Below are positions 6,653-13,513 of a DNA stretch of 13,513 nucleotides, piece after piece. This DNA comes from JBAZYK01 sp964582265 (lineage in GTDB: Bacteria; Patescibacteriota; Gracilibacteria; UBA1369), in the NCBI GenBank assembly GCA_964582265.1, contig CAZOQT010000028.1, positions 1 through 13,513 of the forward strand. The letters run 5' to 3'. Each line of letters opens with the position of its first letter. The stretch's first letter is position 1. The position numbers and the translations under genes were made by a program. The notes under the pieces were generated by a model. The model made no database searches. It worked only from the letters and a program-made list of their open reading frames with translations, and was not told the DNA's origin.

Positions 6653-7282
6653 ATGAGTCCAACTCCAATTGCTAAATATCTGTTTAGAGTTCATCTAGAG
6701 CCAAGCGAAAGAATTTTACAGGTTTGCCATCGTCATATTTTTGTTATTTTACCTGATCTTTTGCGTATTGGCTTTTTTGGCTTTCTTGTGCCAATGTTTT
6801 TGTATTTTATGTTTCCAGAGTTTAGCTTGATTTTTGTTATGTGGGTTTTAGTAGGCGCAATTAAAGTTTTTTATGTCTTGTTTAACTGGTATCACGATTC
6901 ACTTTTGATTACTGATGTAAGTTTGATTAAGGTTGAATGGAATGGTTTTTTTGATCGTGTATCATCAAGACTTGAGTATCAGAATATCGATGGAATCAGT
7001 TACTCATTGCGTGGTTTTAGAAGAACTGTTTTTAATTATGGGGATGTTCAAATTGGTCAAACTGCAAATAGCACTTCAATTACCCTAAATGATGCTGTTA
7101 ATCCTGCAAGAGTTGAAAGATTAGTGCTCTCTCATCAAGAACATTTTGTTTCTGACCAAAATTTAAAAGATGCCGATTCGCTAAAAAGTCTTTTGACAAT
7201 TATGTTGCGTCACCACTCAAAGACACAAGGAACCGGCAAAACCGCTCCGCAACTTCAAAAAATTAAAAAGAATAATGGATAA
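6653..7282 (+). CDS. PH-domain (bPH_2/YdbS-like) membrane protein
   Basis: The 209-residue protein starts with a soluble segment containing VHLEPSERILQVCHRH, then two hydrophobic helices (about 31-52 and 57-79). A bacterial PH domain of the bPH_2 type follows, about 80-160: LLITDVSLIKVEWNGFFDRV, LEYQNIDGISYSL, GFRRTVFNYGDVQIG. The L-x-x-I-x-x-I and NYGDV-x-I-x-T pattern is typical of YdbS/YdbT-like proteins. The last 45 residues are polar and basic (ending KIKKNNG) and are probably disordered. The domain should sit at the cytoplasmic face; its ligand in bacteria is not established. The stop overlaps the next start by 8 bases, so the two proteins are translationally coupled. Confidence 0.82.
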   Translation: MSPTPIAKYLFRVHLEPSERILQVCHRHIFVILPDLLRIGFFGFLVPMFLYFMFPEFSLIFVMWVLVGAIKVFYVLFNWYHDSLLITDVSLIKVEWNGFFDRVSSRLEYQNIDGISYSLRGFRRTVFNYGDVQIGQTANSTSITLNDAVNPARVERLVLSHQEHFVSDQNLKDADSLKSLLTIMLRHHSKTQGTGKTAPQLQKIKKNNG

Positions 7283-7676
7283 TTTTAATCTATACTCGGT
7301 ACTTATTGTTTTTTTATTTCTATTAATTTTTTTTGTTTATAGAGTTTTTAAAAAGAGAACTCAATTTTCGCTTAGTGAGAAGGCTTTTTTTGTAAGGCAA
7401 TTTCAAAAAATTCAAAATGAATCTGATTTGAAGCATGCCATAATGGAATCCGACAAATTACTTTTTTTGATGTTGGACAAGATGGGTTATAGTGGGAATT
7501 TAGGAGACAAATTGAAGGCTGGAAAGAAGCTTTTCTCCAATTTGGAGGATGTCTGGTTTGCACATAAATTACGCAATAAAATTGCCCATGAACTAAATTT
7601 TAAGGTTGATTTAGCGACCGGAAAGCGCGCCTTAAAACATTTTGAAAGAGCATTTAAAGATCTAAAGGCGATATGA
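7275..7676 (+). CDS. Small membrane-anchored protein with a HEPN-like RxxxxH motif
   Basis: The 133-residue protein has one N-terminal membrane helix (about 7-25) followed by a basic stop-transfer stretch (FKKR) and an all-helical cytoplasmic region. The region includes DKLLFLMLDKMGYSG, then GDKLKAGKK, then EDVWFAHKLRNKIAHE. R100 and H105 fit the Rx4-6H signature of HEPN-fold proteins, many of which are RNases or nucleotide-modifying partners of nucleotidyltransferases. I recall similar 'W.AHK.RN.IAHE' small proteins as frequent uncharacterised proteins in Parcubacteria-type genomes. Whether this one is catalytic is not known. It overlaps the PH-domain gene by 8 bases and coaE by 4 (ATGA). 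Confidence 0.7.
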   Translation: MDNFNLYSVLIVFLFLLIFFVYRVFKKRTQFSLSEKAFFVRQFQKIQNESDLKHAIMESDKLLFLMLDKMGYSGNLGDKLKAGKKLFSNLEDVWFAHKLRNKIAHELNFKVDLATGKRALKHFERAFKDLKAI

Positions 7677-8260
7677 AAAAATTCGTTTTGGGGATATCTG
7701 GGTTTATTGGTTCAGGTAAAACTACCGTATCTAGGCTTTTTGAGGAATTAGGAGCTTATTTTATTGATGCAGATGTTGTTGTTGATGATCTGTATAGTCC
7801 AGGAGGGGCGGGAATTAAGAAAATTCAAAACTTTTTTGGTAATGAGTATATTTTGAATAATGGTAGTTTAAATCGTAAGAAGTTAGCCAAGGTTGTTTTT
7901 GCTGATCCTAAAAAATTGAGAATATTAAATACATTAATTCATCCACTTGTTACAGCAGAGGTGCAAAAAATTTTAGACAAAGTTAAGTCTAATTTTATAG
8001 TTCTGGAAGCTACGTATTTTGAAAAAAAACAACTTTTACAGTTCGTATCTGCTTTGCTTTGGGTTGAATGTAATGCGGAAAAGGCTTACTTGAATATTCA
8101 AAATTCACGTAAAATGGACCCGGTTCTATTTAAAAACATACTCAGCTTGCAGGTTATGCCTTCCCAAATCGATTATGTTGTACGCAATAGTGGCAATTTA
8201 GATGATTTAAGATTGCAGGTTGTAAATATTTATAATCACCAGATTAAGCCTAGATTGTGA
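7673..8260 (+). CDS. coaE: Dephospho-CoA kinase
   Basis: CoaE phosphorylates the 3'-OH of the ribose in dephospho-CoA with ATP, the last step of CoA synthesis, in the cytoplasm. At 195 residues it has normal length. The P-loop GFIGSGKT is at 10-17, FIDADVVV (30-37) is the family's D-A-D substrate motif, and LNTLIHPLV (about 85-93) is the characteristic 'L..i.HP.v' helix. VLEATYFEKKQL takes the place of the usual 'v.e.PLLfE' strand and is less conserved than normal. The expected R-x-x-x-Q/N segment is represented by LNIQNSRKMDP. The ATG shares bases with the TGA of the preceding HEPN-like gene, so translation is coupled; AAGG 4 bases before the ATG may also help. Confidence 0.9.
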   Translation: MKKFVLGISGFIGSGKTTVSRLFEELGAYFIDADVVVDDLYSPGGAGIKKIQNFFGNEYILNNGSLNRKKLAKVVFADPKKLRILNTLIHPLVTAEVQKILDKVKSNFIVLEATYFEKKQLLQFVSALLWVECNAEKAYLNIQNSRKMDPVLFKNILSLQVMPSQIDYVVRNSGNLDDLRLQVVNIYNHQIKPRL

Positions 8261-8278
8261 TTTTGTCCTGACTAGGCT
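8247..8278. repeat. 7-base inverted repeat spanning the coaE stop codon
   Basis: AGCCTAG (8247-8253) and CTAGGCT (8272-8278) are perfect reverse complements with an 18-base loop that includes the coaE TGA. GC content of the arms is higher than the surroundings. No T-tract follows, so it is not a convincing intrinsic terminator; it may be a transcript-end or stability hairpin between coaE and gatB, or chance. Confidence 0.3.
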
Positions 8279-8286
8279 ATATTTGT

Positions 8287-8290
8287 GGAG
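8287..8290 (+). promoter_or_regulatory. GGAG ribosome-binding site candidate in front of gatB
   Basis: This is the clearest Shine-Dalgarno core in front of any gene here. It lies 8 bases before an in-frame TTG at 8299 and 17 bases before the ATG at 8308. The spacing favours the TTG start, which would add the residues MYN before the annotated Met; codon preference favours the ATG. The start of gatB is therefore unresolved by three codons. Confidence 0.4.
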
Positions 8291-8307
8291 ATTTTAATTT
8301 GTATAAT

Positions 8308-9744
8308 ATGTCTGATGACTTTGAAGCCATAATTGGCTTGGAAATACATGCGCAAATAGCAACGAAATCTAAGATGTTTTGCCAGTGTAGTAGCAATTCT
8401 TTTGATCAGGAACCTAATATTAATACTTGTCCTATTTGTATGGGGTTCCCAGGTCAGTTGCCAGTGATTAATAATGAGGCATTTTTGAAGGGTTTAAAGG
8501 CTGCTTTGGCTTTAAATCTACAGATTCCGCAATTTTCCAAGTTTGATCGAAAAAATTATTTTTATCCGGATTTACCTAAGGGGTTTCAGATTTCGCAATT
8601 TGATCAGCCTATTTCACAAAATGGTTGGCTTCAGATTGAGTCTGATGGGGCTAAAAAAAAGATTAGAATTACCAGACTTCACTTGGAAGATGATGCTGGT
8701 AAATTAACGCATGTGGAAGATGGGACTCTTTGTGATTATAACCGCTCTGGCATTGCTTTAATGGAAATTGTAAGTGAACCAGATATTAGAAACAGTTCAG
8801 AGGCTGTAAGTTACGCAAAAGCAATCCAGAATATTTTGAGATTTGTGGGGGCGTCTGAAGCCGATATGGAAAAAGGCATGATGCGCTTTGATGCCAGTGT
8901 TTCAATCCGGAAATTTGGTGATCAAAATCTTAATCCTCGTGCGGAAATAAAGAATTTGAATTCTTTTAATTCTTTACGTGATGCCATTAATTATGAAATC
9001 GAAAGGCAAATTAGTTTGTGGGAAGAAGGAAAGCCCCTGAATTCAAATATTACAGTTGGCTGGAGTGATGATAAGAAAAAGACTTATTTCTTAAGAGACA
9101 AAGAAGGCGCTGATGATTATCGCTATTTCCCTGAACCTGATTTACCGCCGCTGGAGATCAGTGCTGATTTTGTAGAGCAATTAAGAACGGCAATGCCAGA
9201 GCTGCCTAACGCAAAATTTGAGCGTTATCAGACAGAGTGGAAAATTTCCCAAGCTGAAGCTCTTTTGATTAGCTCAGATGTTTTACTTGCAAAATATTTT
9301 GAGAATATTGTCTCCGGTTGTAATGATCCCAAAAAAGCAGCTGGCTTTTTGTGTTCAATTTTGATTGGAAGGCTAAATAAAGATGGGCTTGGCTTGGAGG
9401 AATCTAAGGTTACTGCTGAGCAGATTGCAAAAATAATAAAAATGATAAATGAGGGTAAAATTTCTATGAATATTGCCAAAAATGAAGTTTTTGAAGCTGT
9501 TTACACTGAGGGTCTTGATCCAGAGGTTGTTGTTCAGTCTAAAGGTTTGGCACAAGTGAGTGATCTTTCTGCACTGAATGAAATTTGTACTAAAGTGGTT
9601 GAGGCAAATGCTAAGTCTGTTGAAGATTTTAAAAAGGGGAAAGCAGCTGCTATGCAATTTTTAGTTGGACAGGTAATGAAGCAAACACGCGGCCAGGCAA
9701 ATGCGGAAGCAGTTCAAAAAATAATGAAAGATCTATTATCCTAA
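8308..9744 (+). CDS. gatB: Aspartyl/glutamyl-tRNA(Asn/Gln) amidotransferase subunit B
   Basis: GatB is the tRNA-binding and kinase subunit of GatCAB, which amidates mischarged Glu-tRNA(Gln) or Asp-tRNA(Asn). The 478-residue length is standard. Motifs from the ATG: AIIGLEIHAQ (7-16), a four-cysteine zinc site (C25, C27, C41, C44) within CQC and NTCPICMGFPG, and the catalytic-core segments RKNYFYPDLPKGFQISQ and LHLEDDAGK. The first signature is followed by DYNRSGIALMEIVSEPD and EADMEKGMMRFDASVSIR. The C-terminal helical and YqeY-type tail (about 330-478) ends in FLVGQVMKQTRGQAN. gatA and gatC are not in the window, so they must lie elsewhere. It sits between coaE and a small membrane-protein gene, and an in-frame TTG at 8299 is an alternative start. 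Confidence 0.95.
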   Translation: MSDDFEAIIGLEIHAQIATKSKMFCQCSSNSFDQEPNINTCPICMGFPGQLPVINNEAFLKGLKAALALNLQIPQFSKFDRKNYFYPDLPKGFQISQFDQPISQNGWLQIESDGAKKKIRITRLHLEDDAGKLTHVEDGTLCDYNRSGIALMEIVSEPDIRNSSEAVSYAKAIQNILRFVGASEADMEKGMMRFDASVSIRKFGDQNLNPRAEIKNLNSFNSLRDAINYEIERQISLWEEGKPLNSNITVGWSDDKKKTYFLRDKEGADDYRYFPEPDLPPLEISADFVEQLRTAMPELPNAKFERYQTEWKISQAEALLISSDVLLAKYFENIVSGCNDPKKAAGFLCSILIGRLNKDGLGLEESKVTAEQIAKIIKMINEGKISMNIAKNEVFEAVYTEGLDPEVVVQSKGLAQVSDLSALNEICTKVVEANAKSVEDFKKGKAAAMQFLVGQVMKQTRGQANAEAVQKIMKDLLS

Positions 9745-9766
9745 ATCGATTTGAGGTAAAATTAAG

Positions 9767-9802
9767 TTAATTAAAATTAAAAATAAATTATTTATTAATT
9801 AA
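9767..9802. repeat. AT-only stretch bounded by two TTAATTAA copies
   Basis: TTAATTAA occurs at 9767-9774 and 9795-9802, with only A and T between them. It fills most of the gap between gatB and the small membrane protein at 9810. It could be an UP-element-like or promoter-containing segment, but no pair of hexamers at correct spacing stands out (TTGAGG at 9751-9756 with TAAAAT at 9772-9777 is 15 apart). Confidence 0.25.
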
Positions 9803-9809
9803 AATACAT

Positions 9810-10115
9810 ATGGATCCATTGTCTTTTTTATACATTGCGCTTGGAGTAGGTTTTTTGTTGTTAGTAATTTTTGCCTGCGTAACAATGATTTATGTTATGC
9901 AAATTTTGAGAGATGTTTCCAAAATCACAGACAGTGCTCGTGACACTGCAGAGAGGGTAAATGACTATGTTTTGCAGCCACTTGCTTTAATTAGTCAAAT
10001 TGCTGATCATGTTAAACCAGTTATTGATGTTATTCATCAAAAACGTCAGCAAGTTGAAGAGAAGGTGAATAAATTCGTCAGTAAAAGTGCAAAAAAGTAC
10101 AAGGATAAGCGCTAA
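9810..10115 (+). CDS. Small one-helix membrane protein with a coiled-coil tail
   Basis: The 101-residue protein has an N-terminal hydrophobic helix (about 7-32) and then a long amphipathic, charged helix with DVSKITDSARDTAERV and a very basic end (KFVSKSAKKYKDKR). The architecture resembles DUF948/YtxH-like small membrane proteins, which have a membrane anchor followed by a coiled coil, but no specific signature allows a family call. It lies between gatB and the export operon with about 65 and 89 bases on either side, so it may be its own transcript. No Shine-Dalgarno precedes the ATG. Function unknown. Confidence 0.7.
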   Translation: MDPLSFLYIALGVGFLLLVIFACVTMIYVMQILRDVSKITDSARDTAERVNDYVLQPLALISQIADHVKPVIDVIHQKRQQVEEKVNKFVSKSAKKYKDKR

Positions 10116-10144
10116 TTGTATTCAGAATAATATTAAAGATGTAA

Positions 10145-10179
10145 AATACTTGACTTTTTTATTAAAAGTATTAAAGTAT
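10145..10179 (+). promoter_or_regulatory. Candidate promoter/operator cluster of the export operon
   Basis: TTGACT at 10150-10155 is the best -35 box in the window, with TAAAGT (10172-10177) 16 bases downstream or AAGTAT 18 bases downstream as -10. Overlying it is an inverted repeat, AATACTT (10145-10151) and AAGTATT (10166-10172). A further direct copy of AAAGTAT lies at 10173-10179, next to the copy at 10165-10171. Three copies of one 7-mer in 35 bases over the promoter suggest a regulator-binding site. Transcription would start near 10184-10186, about 20 bases before the ATG at 10205. Confidence 0.4.
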
Positions 10180-10204
10180 GATCCTTTAATATAACTTCTG
10201 AATT

Positions 10205-11731
10205 ATGGCTGTCAAAACAGGACGTACATTAAGAATTATTCTTTACATTGCAATTGGTCTTGTAATAATTGGTTTTATATACGCTAAATTTTTTAGAGGA
10301 AGCCCTGAATCTTCCTATATAACAGCGGTTGCTACAAGGGGAAACATCGAGCAAACTGTAAGCGTGGTTGGGAGCACAGAGTCACAAGTTCGTTACTCAT
10401 TGCAATTTGCGCTTCCTGGTATTTTGGATGCCGTTTTGGTGAAGGAGGGCGAAAAAGTAAAAGCTGGCGATATTTTGGCAAAGCTTGAAAATGGTGATTT
10501 GGCAATACAGCTTGAGGCTCAAAATTCTGCTTTGCGAATTGCGCAGGCTAATTTGGCAAAAGCACTTGCCGGTCCGCGTAATGAAGAGCTTAATTTAAAT
10601 CGTTTGAAAGTCGATTTAGCTCAGCAAGATTACAATACTGCTGTAAAGGGCCAGTATTATTTATCTTCTATTGCTCAAGGCAATTTGGAAAGTTCCAGAA
10701 TTGCGCTTGATCAGGCAAGTCAAAATTACAATGCTGCTATGCAGGCTTTGGCGGCACTTGCTAACAATGACCAGACAGGAAGATTGGTAGGATCTAGTTC
10801 AACTGGGATTAATTCAGATGTAACGGGCTTTATTGATAATTATATTCCTGCGTTAAATGATTATTTTGATGCTCAAAATCAACAACAAGCTGCACAAAAT
10901 AAAGCGGCTATAGATCAGGCTCAAAATGCTGTAGCACAAGCTCAGTTGGCCTTAACTCAGGCTCAAAATAATTATCAAAAAGCAGCCTACGATTATAATA
11001 GACAGTTAAATGATCTTAATACCAATATAAACAAGGCCAATATTGGTGTGCAAAGTGCACAAGAACAATACAATTTGGCTCAGGCAAAACCAAGAGAGAC
11101 TGATGTTGGTCCGCTTAAAGCACAGATAAATCAAGCTTGGGATGGTGTGCATTTAGCTCAGTATCGATTGGATCAGGCTCAATTAAAGGCTCCAGCAAAT
11201 GGAGTTGTAAGTAAAATTAATTACCATGTAGGTGAAGTTGTATCATCGGTTCAACCATTCATGGTTTTGGATAGTGATGGTTTTTATGTTAAGGCTTTGG
11301 TTTCTGAAGCTGATATAGCTAAAATTAAGTCGCAGCAAAGTGTCACAATGACTTTTGATGCTTTAGATTCAAGTTTAGTGTTTAATGGTGTAGTTGCGGA
11401 AATCGCTACTGCGGAAACAGTTCTACAGGGTGTGATTTATTATCAGGTTAAAGTTTTGCTCCAAAATCCAAATGAACAAATTAAGCCTGGTATGACAGCA
11501 AATTTGATTATAAATACTCAAAGTAAATCTGGTGTTTTAAGTATCCCAATTCGTGCAGTGCAATATGAGGGGAATCAGGCTTATGTACAGGTTTTAATGA
11601 AAGATTCTTCTGGCAAAGATCAGGTAGAGAAAAGAAATATTACAACAGGCATTCAGGGGGACGAAAACATCGAAGTACTCTCCGGTTTGCAAGAAGGTGA
11701 TCAGGTTGTTACATTTACCAAGAACCAATAA
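10205..11731 (+). CDS. HlyD/MacA-like membrane-fusion (adaptor) protein of an ABC exporter
   Basis: The 508-residue protein has an N-terminal membrane anchor (about 10-28), an N-terminal half-lipoyl segment (LPGILDAVLVKEGEKVKAGDILAKLENG, within about 65-97), and a long helical hairpin (about 98-326). The hairpin is rich in Gln, Ala and Asn, with repeated 'AQ..A..AQ' steps. The second half-lipoyl is LKAPANGVVSKINYHVGEVV (327-346), followed by a beta-barrel domain and a membrane-proximal domain with IKPGMTANLII and a terminal LSGLQEGDQVV. In MacA the hairpin docks to an outer-membrane channel; here no channel gene is near, as expected in a cell without an outer membrane, so the hairpin may act as a periplasm-like or wall-spanning tube or regulate the permease. 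The next gene starts after 5 bases. Confidence 0.88.
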   Translation: MAVKTGRTLRIILYIAIGLVIIGFIYAKFFRGSPESSYITAVATRGNIEQTVSVVGSTESQVRYSLQFALPGILDAVLVKEGEKVKAGDILAKLENGDLAIQLEAQNSALRIAQANLAKALAGPRNEELNLNRLKVDLAQQDYNTAVKGQYYLSSIAQGNLESSRIALDQASQNYNAAMQALAALANNDQTGRLVGSSSTGINSDVTGFIDNYIPALNDYFDAQNQQQAAQNKAAIDQAQNAVAQAQLALTQAQNNYQKAAYDYNRQLNDLNTNINKANIGVQSAQEQYNLAQAKPRETDVGPLKAQINQAWDGVHLAQYRLDQAQLKAPANGVVSKINYHVGEVVSSVQPFMVLDSDGFYVKALVSEADIAKIKSQQSVTMTFDALDSSLVFNGVVAEIATAETVLQGVIYYQVKVLLQNPNEQIKPGMTANLIINTQSKSGVLSIPIRAVQYEGNQAYVQVLMKDSSGKDQVEKRNITTGIQGDENIEVLSGLQEGDQVVTFTKNQ

Positions 11732-11736
11732 TAATT

Positions 11737-12447
11737 ATGAGCGCTCTTTTTTCCCTTAAGGATATTCGTAAAGAGTATCATATGGGTGATGCTGAAAACG
11801 GAATTATTACTCAAGCTTTAAGAGGTGTTAATTTGTCGATTGAAGAAGGGGAATATGTCGCGATTATTGGACAATCTGGTTCTGGAAAATCTACTTTAAT
11901 GCATATTCTGGGCTTTTTGGATTCACCTAGTAGTGGTAATTACGTGTTTGACGGGAGAGATACAACTGCGTATGCCGAGGATGAATTAGCCAGTATTAGA
12001 AGTGAAAAAGTCGGCTTTGTATTTCAGGCATTTAATTTGCTTCCTCGCACAACGGCAATTGATAATGTAAGGCTGCCGCTTATTTACCAGGGTGTTCCAT
12101 TTACTGAGCAAAAGTTGAGGGCTGAAGAAGCTTTAAAGAGAGTTGGCTTGGGGTCGCGCATGACTCATAAGCCAAATGAATTGTCTGGTGGGCAGCAACA
12201 GCGTGTTGCTATCGCCAGAGCATTGATCACTAATCCTAGGCTTATTTTAGCTGATGAGCCGACAGGTAATTTGGACACACAAGCTTCGCATGAAATCATT
12301 CAACTTTTTAGACATCTGAACGAAGAGGGGAAAACAATTATCATTGTTACACATGAAATGGATATTGCGCAGAGCGCTAAGAGGATTGTGACTATCCGTG
12401 ATGGTCAAATTATTTCTGATGTACAAAATACCAAATGGACATCTTAA
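11737..12447 (+). CDS. MacB/LolD-type ABC transporter ATPase
   Basis: The 236-residue ATPase energises the export complex on the cytoplasmic side. Motifs: Walker A GQSGSGKS (45-52), Q-loop VFQAFNLLPR (Q97), ABC signature LSGGQQQR (149-156), Walker B LILADEPTGNLD (169-180), and H-loop VTHEMD (H206). The AFNLLPRTTAIDNVRLPL stretch and the TGNLD Walker-B tail are typical of the MacB/LolD/FtsE group. It is single-domain, with the permease encoded separately by the next gene, which starts 13 bases before this stop. A first-residue ATG after AATAATT has no Shine-Dalgarno. Confidence 0.93.
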   Translation: MSALFSLKDIRKEYHMGDAENGIITQALRGVNLSIEEGEYVAIIGQSGSGKSTLMHILGFLDSPSSGNYVFDGRDTTAYAEDELASIRSEKVGFVFQAFNLLPRTTAIDNVRLPLIYQGVPFTEQKLRAEEALKRVGLGSRMTHKPNELSGGQQQRVAIARALITNPRLILADEPTGNLDTQASHEIIQLFRHLNEEGKTIIIVTHEMDIAQSAKRIVTIRDGQIISDVQNTKWTS

Positions 12448-13513
12448 ATGTCATAAAGCTGGCATGGACTGGTCTTTTGACCAATAAAAGTCGTTCGTTT
12501 ATGACGATGCTTGGTATTATTATTGGTGTTTCTGCAGTAATTATTATTGTATCGGCGGGTGGTGGAGCTCAAAGTCTTATATATAACCAAATTCAAAGTC
12601 TTGGTACGAATCTGGTTGGCGTTTTGCCTGGAAAGGGTGGAGATAATGGTCCGCCAGCAGCAGCTTTGGGCGTTGTTATTACGACGCTTAAATATGAAGA
12701 TGCGCAGGCGATGGTGTCTGGTCCAAACGCAATTCCGCATTTAAAAGCAATCACCGCATATGCGCGAGGACAGGAACAGGTTTCATATTTGAATAAAAGT
12801 GTGAACGTGCCTTTTTTTGGAGTTATGTCCATGTACCCACAGGTTATTGATCAGAAGATTGATGTAGGTAGGTTTTTTACAGTTCAAGAAGAAAAAAACT
12901 TATCAAAAATTGTTGTTCTTGGAAGTAAAGTAAAAACTGATCTATTTGGAAGTTCAGATGCCATTGGAAAGACTATTCGAATTGGTCATGAGAAATTTCA
13001 AGTGATTGGTGTTTTTCAGCCAAAAGGTGTTGTTGGGTTTCAGAATCTTGATGATAACGTTTTTATTCCTATTAGCACTGCTCAAAAAATCATGTTGGGA
13101 GTAAATCACGTTAATTTAATACGTGGCAAAGTTGATTCAGATCAATATATTGACCAGGTTTTGGATGACATGGCCCGCCTGATTAGAATCAGACATCATA
13201 TTAAGAATCCTGATGATGATTTTACTGTTGTTAGCGCCAATAAGGCTTTATCGAGTATTCAGAATGTTACTAATATAATTAAGTTTGTATTAGCCGCTGT
13301 TGCGGCAATTTCATTGCTTGTAGGTGGTATTGGTATAATGAATATTATGTTGGTTTCCGTTACAGAAAGAACTCGTGAAATTGGTTTAAGAAAGGCCATT
13401 GGTGCACGTCCTTTTCATGTAAGAAATCAGTTTTTAATTGAAGCGGTATTTGTTACTACCTGTGGTGGTTTGATAGGCATAATCTTTGGAATGCTTGTAA
13501 CTTTTATAATTGC
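12435..13513 (+). CDS. MacB/FtsX-type ABC transporter permease (partial, runs off the right edge)
   Basis: From the ATG at 12435 the frame is open to the window end: 359 codons plus two bases. The start overlaps the ATPase gene by 13 bases. The product begins MDILNVIKLAWTGLLTNKSR, then a first membrane helix (MLGIIIGVSAVIIIVSAG), then a MacB-type extracytoplasmic (periplasmic-core) domain of about 220 residues. After that come the second helix and the FtsX/MacB signature: GGIGIMNIMLVSVTERTREI and GLRKAIGA. A third helix begins at the edge. MacB permeases are mechanotransmitters that drive export of peptides, antibiotics or lipoproteins through the adaptor, rather than moving substrate through the membrane. 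Substrate here is unknown. About 40-50 residues, including the last helix, probably lie beyond the window. Confidence 0.92.
   Translation, partial: MDILNVIKLAWTGLLTNKSRSFMTMLGIIIGVSAVIIIVSAGGGAQSLIYNQIQSLGTNLVGVLPGKGGDNGPPAAALGVVITTLKYEDAQAMVSGPNAIPHLKAITAYARGQEQVSYLNKSVNVPFFGVMSMYPQVIDQKIDVGRFFTVQEEKNLSKIVVLGSKVKTDLFGSSDAIGKTIRIGHEKFQVIGVFQPKGVVGFQNLDDNVFIPISTAQKIMLGVNHVNLIRGKVDSDQYIDQVLDDMARLIRIRHHIKNPDDDFTVVSANKALSSIQNVTNIIKFVLAAVAAISLLVGGIGIMNIMLVSVTERTREIGLRKAIGARPFHVRNQFLIEAVFVTTCGGLIGIIFGMLVTFII

Noticed and set aside
8247..8285. Intrinsic terminator after coaE
   Set aside because: The stem has an 18-base loop and no following T-tract.
9373..9657. Minus-strand 94-residue open frame inside gatB
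   Set aside because: It lies wholly opposite strongly conserved gatB coding sequence and has no motif or start context.
12444..12832. Open frames on both strands near the right edge (minus 12444-12740 and 12593-12832, plus 12547-12744)
   Set aside because: All are shadows of the MacB-type permease reading frame, which is open from 12435 to the end and has clear family motifs.
1..13513. Alternative genetic code with TGA as sense, known from some CPR lineages
   Set aside because: TGA ends three recognised genes at family-appropriate lengths and no in-frame TGA is needed anywhere.
1..13513. CRISPR array, tRNA or rRNA genes
   Set aside because: No spaced direct repeats and no cloverleaf or rRNA-like segment were seen in the short intergenic gaps.

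Overview
The window is AT-rich, gene-dense DNA with very short intergenic gaps, several overlapping genes and few Shine-Dalgarno sequences. It reads in the standard bacterial code: TGA is used as a stop by the DHH, HEPN-like and coaE genes, and no gene needs TGA as a sense codon. The gene complement and protein style suggest a member of the Candidate Phyla Radiation (Patescibacteria, probably a Parcubacteria-type lineage). Pointers are an orphan family-1 solute-binding protein, an O-antigen ligase-like protein, a cysteine-containing signal peptidase I, a PH-domain membrane protein next to a small RNKIAHE protein, and a MacAB-like exporter. This placement is inference from recognition, not from a search.

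Layout. The first ~111 bases look foreign: on the minus strand they encode the N-terminus of a Bacteroidota-type CHC2/TOPRIM primase of the kind found on mobile elements, with an A-rich leader. Directly to its right a solute-binding protein gene (to 999) begins in mid-domain without a signal peptide, so a junction lies at roughly 112-200. The O-antigen ligase-like gene (1002-2354) follows 2 bases after the solute-binding gene and overlaps tail-to-tail by 61 bases with fmt on the minus strand (2294-3253). fmt and a DHH/DHHA1 phosphoesterase gene (3364-4392) diverge from a compact region holding two back-to-back candidate promoters and a perfect dyad. Two membrane proteins of unknown function follow (4470-5462 and 5466-5843), and they converge on lepB (5840-6532, minus).

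From 6653 a tight plus-strand cluster runs with stop/start overlaps: PH-domain membrane protein, membrane-anchored HEPN-like protein, coaE. gatB follows after a short gap. Then come a small one-helix coiled-coil membrane protein (9810-10115) and an export operon: HlyD/MacA-like adaptor, MacB-type ATPase, and a MacB/FtsX-type permease that runs off the right edge. The operon is preceded by a repeat cluster that may be an operator.

Housekeeping functions present are initiator-tRNA formylation (fmt), the last step of CoA synthesis (coaE), the amidotransferase subunit for Gln/Asn-tRNA (gatB), nucleotide turnover (DHH protein) and signal-peptide removal (lepB). The rest is envelope biology: glycan handling, solute binding, membrane proteins of unknown function and export. 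No rRNA, tRNA, CRISPR array or complete mobile element was seen, and no gene-free stretch exceeds 300 bases. The most unusual points are the taxonomically discordant left edge, the membrane-tethered HEPN-like protein locked between a PH protein and CoaE, and the two dyad-bearing divergent or operon promoters.
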